Translations under genes and position numbers: made by a program | Shown here: positions 13,846-13,852 of the stretch, piece after piece | How positions within the stretch are numbered: position 1 is the stretch's first letter | Layout of the letters: the number at the start of each line of letters is the position of its first letter | The notes under the pieces: model-generated | What the model was told of the DNA's origin: nothing | The model's input: only the letters and a program-made list of their open reading frames with translations | Databases searched by the model: none | DNA from: JBNKEI01 sp050288705 | GTDB lineage: Bacteria > Myxococcota > Myxococcia > Myxococcales > UBA5297 | Length of the DNA: 13,852 nucleotides | Reading direction: 5' to 3' | Assembly (NCBI GenBank): GCA_050288705.1 | Contig: JBNKEI010000013.1 | Location: 1-13,852, forward strand

Positions 13846-13852
13846 CAAAGTC

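Noticed and set aside
1..13852. CRISPR array, tRNA or rRNA genes, intact insertion sequence
   Set aside because: No regularly spaced direct repeats, no cloverleaf or rRNA-like sequence and no transposase frame were seen on either strand.

Overview
The window comes from a Gram-negative (outer-membrane-bearing) bacterium. A complete tolQ-tolR-tolA-tolB set and two exported or lipidated proteins show this directly. Base composition looks moderate by eye and is visibly more AT-rich in the first 2 kb. The species cannot be named from sequence alone. A short NfeD plus a FloA-type flotillin, and a FeoB with a GCDTMA motif in place of GCNVPA, are more typical of PVC-superphylum or 'delta'-type lineages than of enterobacteria, but this is inference.

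Region 1 (1-2340) is an accessory, partly decayed stretch. It holds an edge-truncated minus-strand ORF and a short plus-strand ORF resembling the C-terminal piece of an NAD(P)/FAD oxidoreductase. A DUF4143-type ATPase gene follows, split by a one-base frameshift in a run of seven A and preceded by an array of GGTCAAA half-sites. About 360 bp without a gene comes next.

Region 2 (2341-2952) encodes an exported DUF3060 protein with tandem beta repeats, followed by a CCCTCTCCC/GGGAGAGGG hairpin repeat.

Region 3 (2970-7281, minus strand) is a compact cell-envelope operon, tolQ-tolR-tolA-tolB-ppx, with gaps of about 10-40 nt. Its upstream region (7282-7556) is shared with a divergent lipoprotein gene and carries two adjacent palindromes. 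No pal or ybgC lies in the window.

Region 4 (7557-8216) is a lipoprotein with an internally duplicated domain. Behind it, 8217-8430 contains a 22-bp exact copy of part of that gene.

Region 5 (8431-11485, minus strand) is a ferrous-iron operon, fur-feoB-feoA. A near-perfect Fur box precedes fur, suggesting autoregulated iron-responsive control. FeoA is fused to an eight-cysteine N-terminal domain.

Region 6 (11650-13159, plus strand) is a divergent nfeD-floA pair, a membrane-microdomain (flotillin) module. Its candidate promoter shares an inverted -35 pair with the fur promoter.

Region 7 (13160-13852) has no intact gene. It carries three kinds of dispersed hairpin repeat and a 5'-truncated GIY-YIG endonuclease remnant.

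The window is mostly conserved envelope and iron-homeostasis genes between two repeat-rich or decaying accessory ends. I did not find a clearly new multi-gene system. The most unusual items are the Cys-rich FeoA fusion, the paired palindromes before tolQ, the half-site array before the frameshifted ATPase, and the duplicated-domain lipoprotein with a gene-fragment echo behind it.
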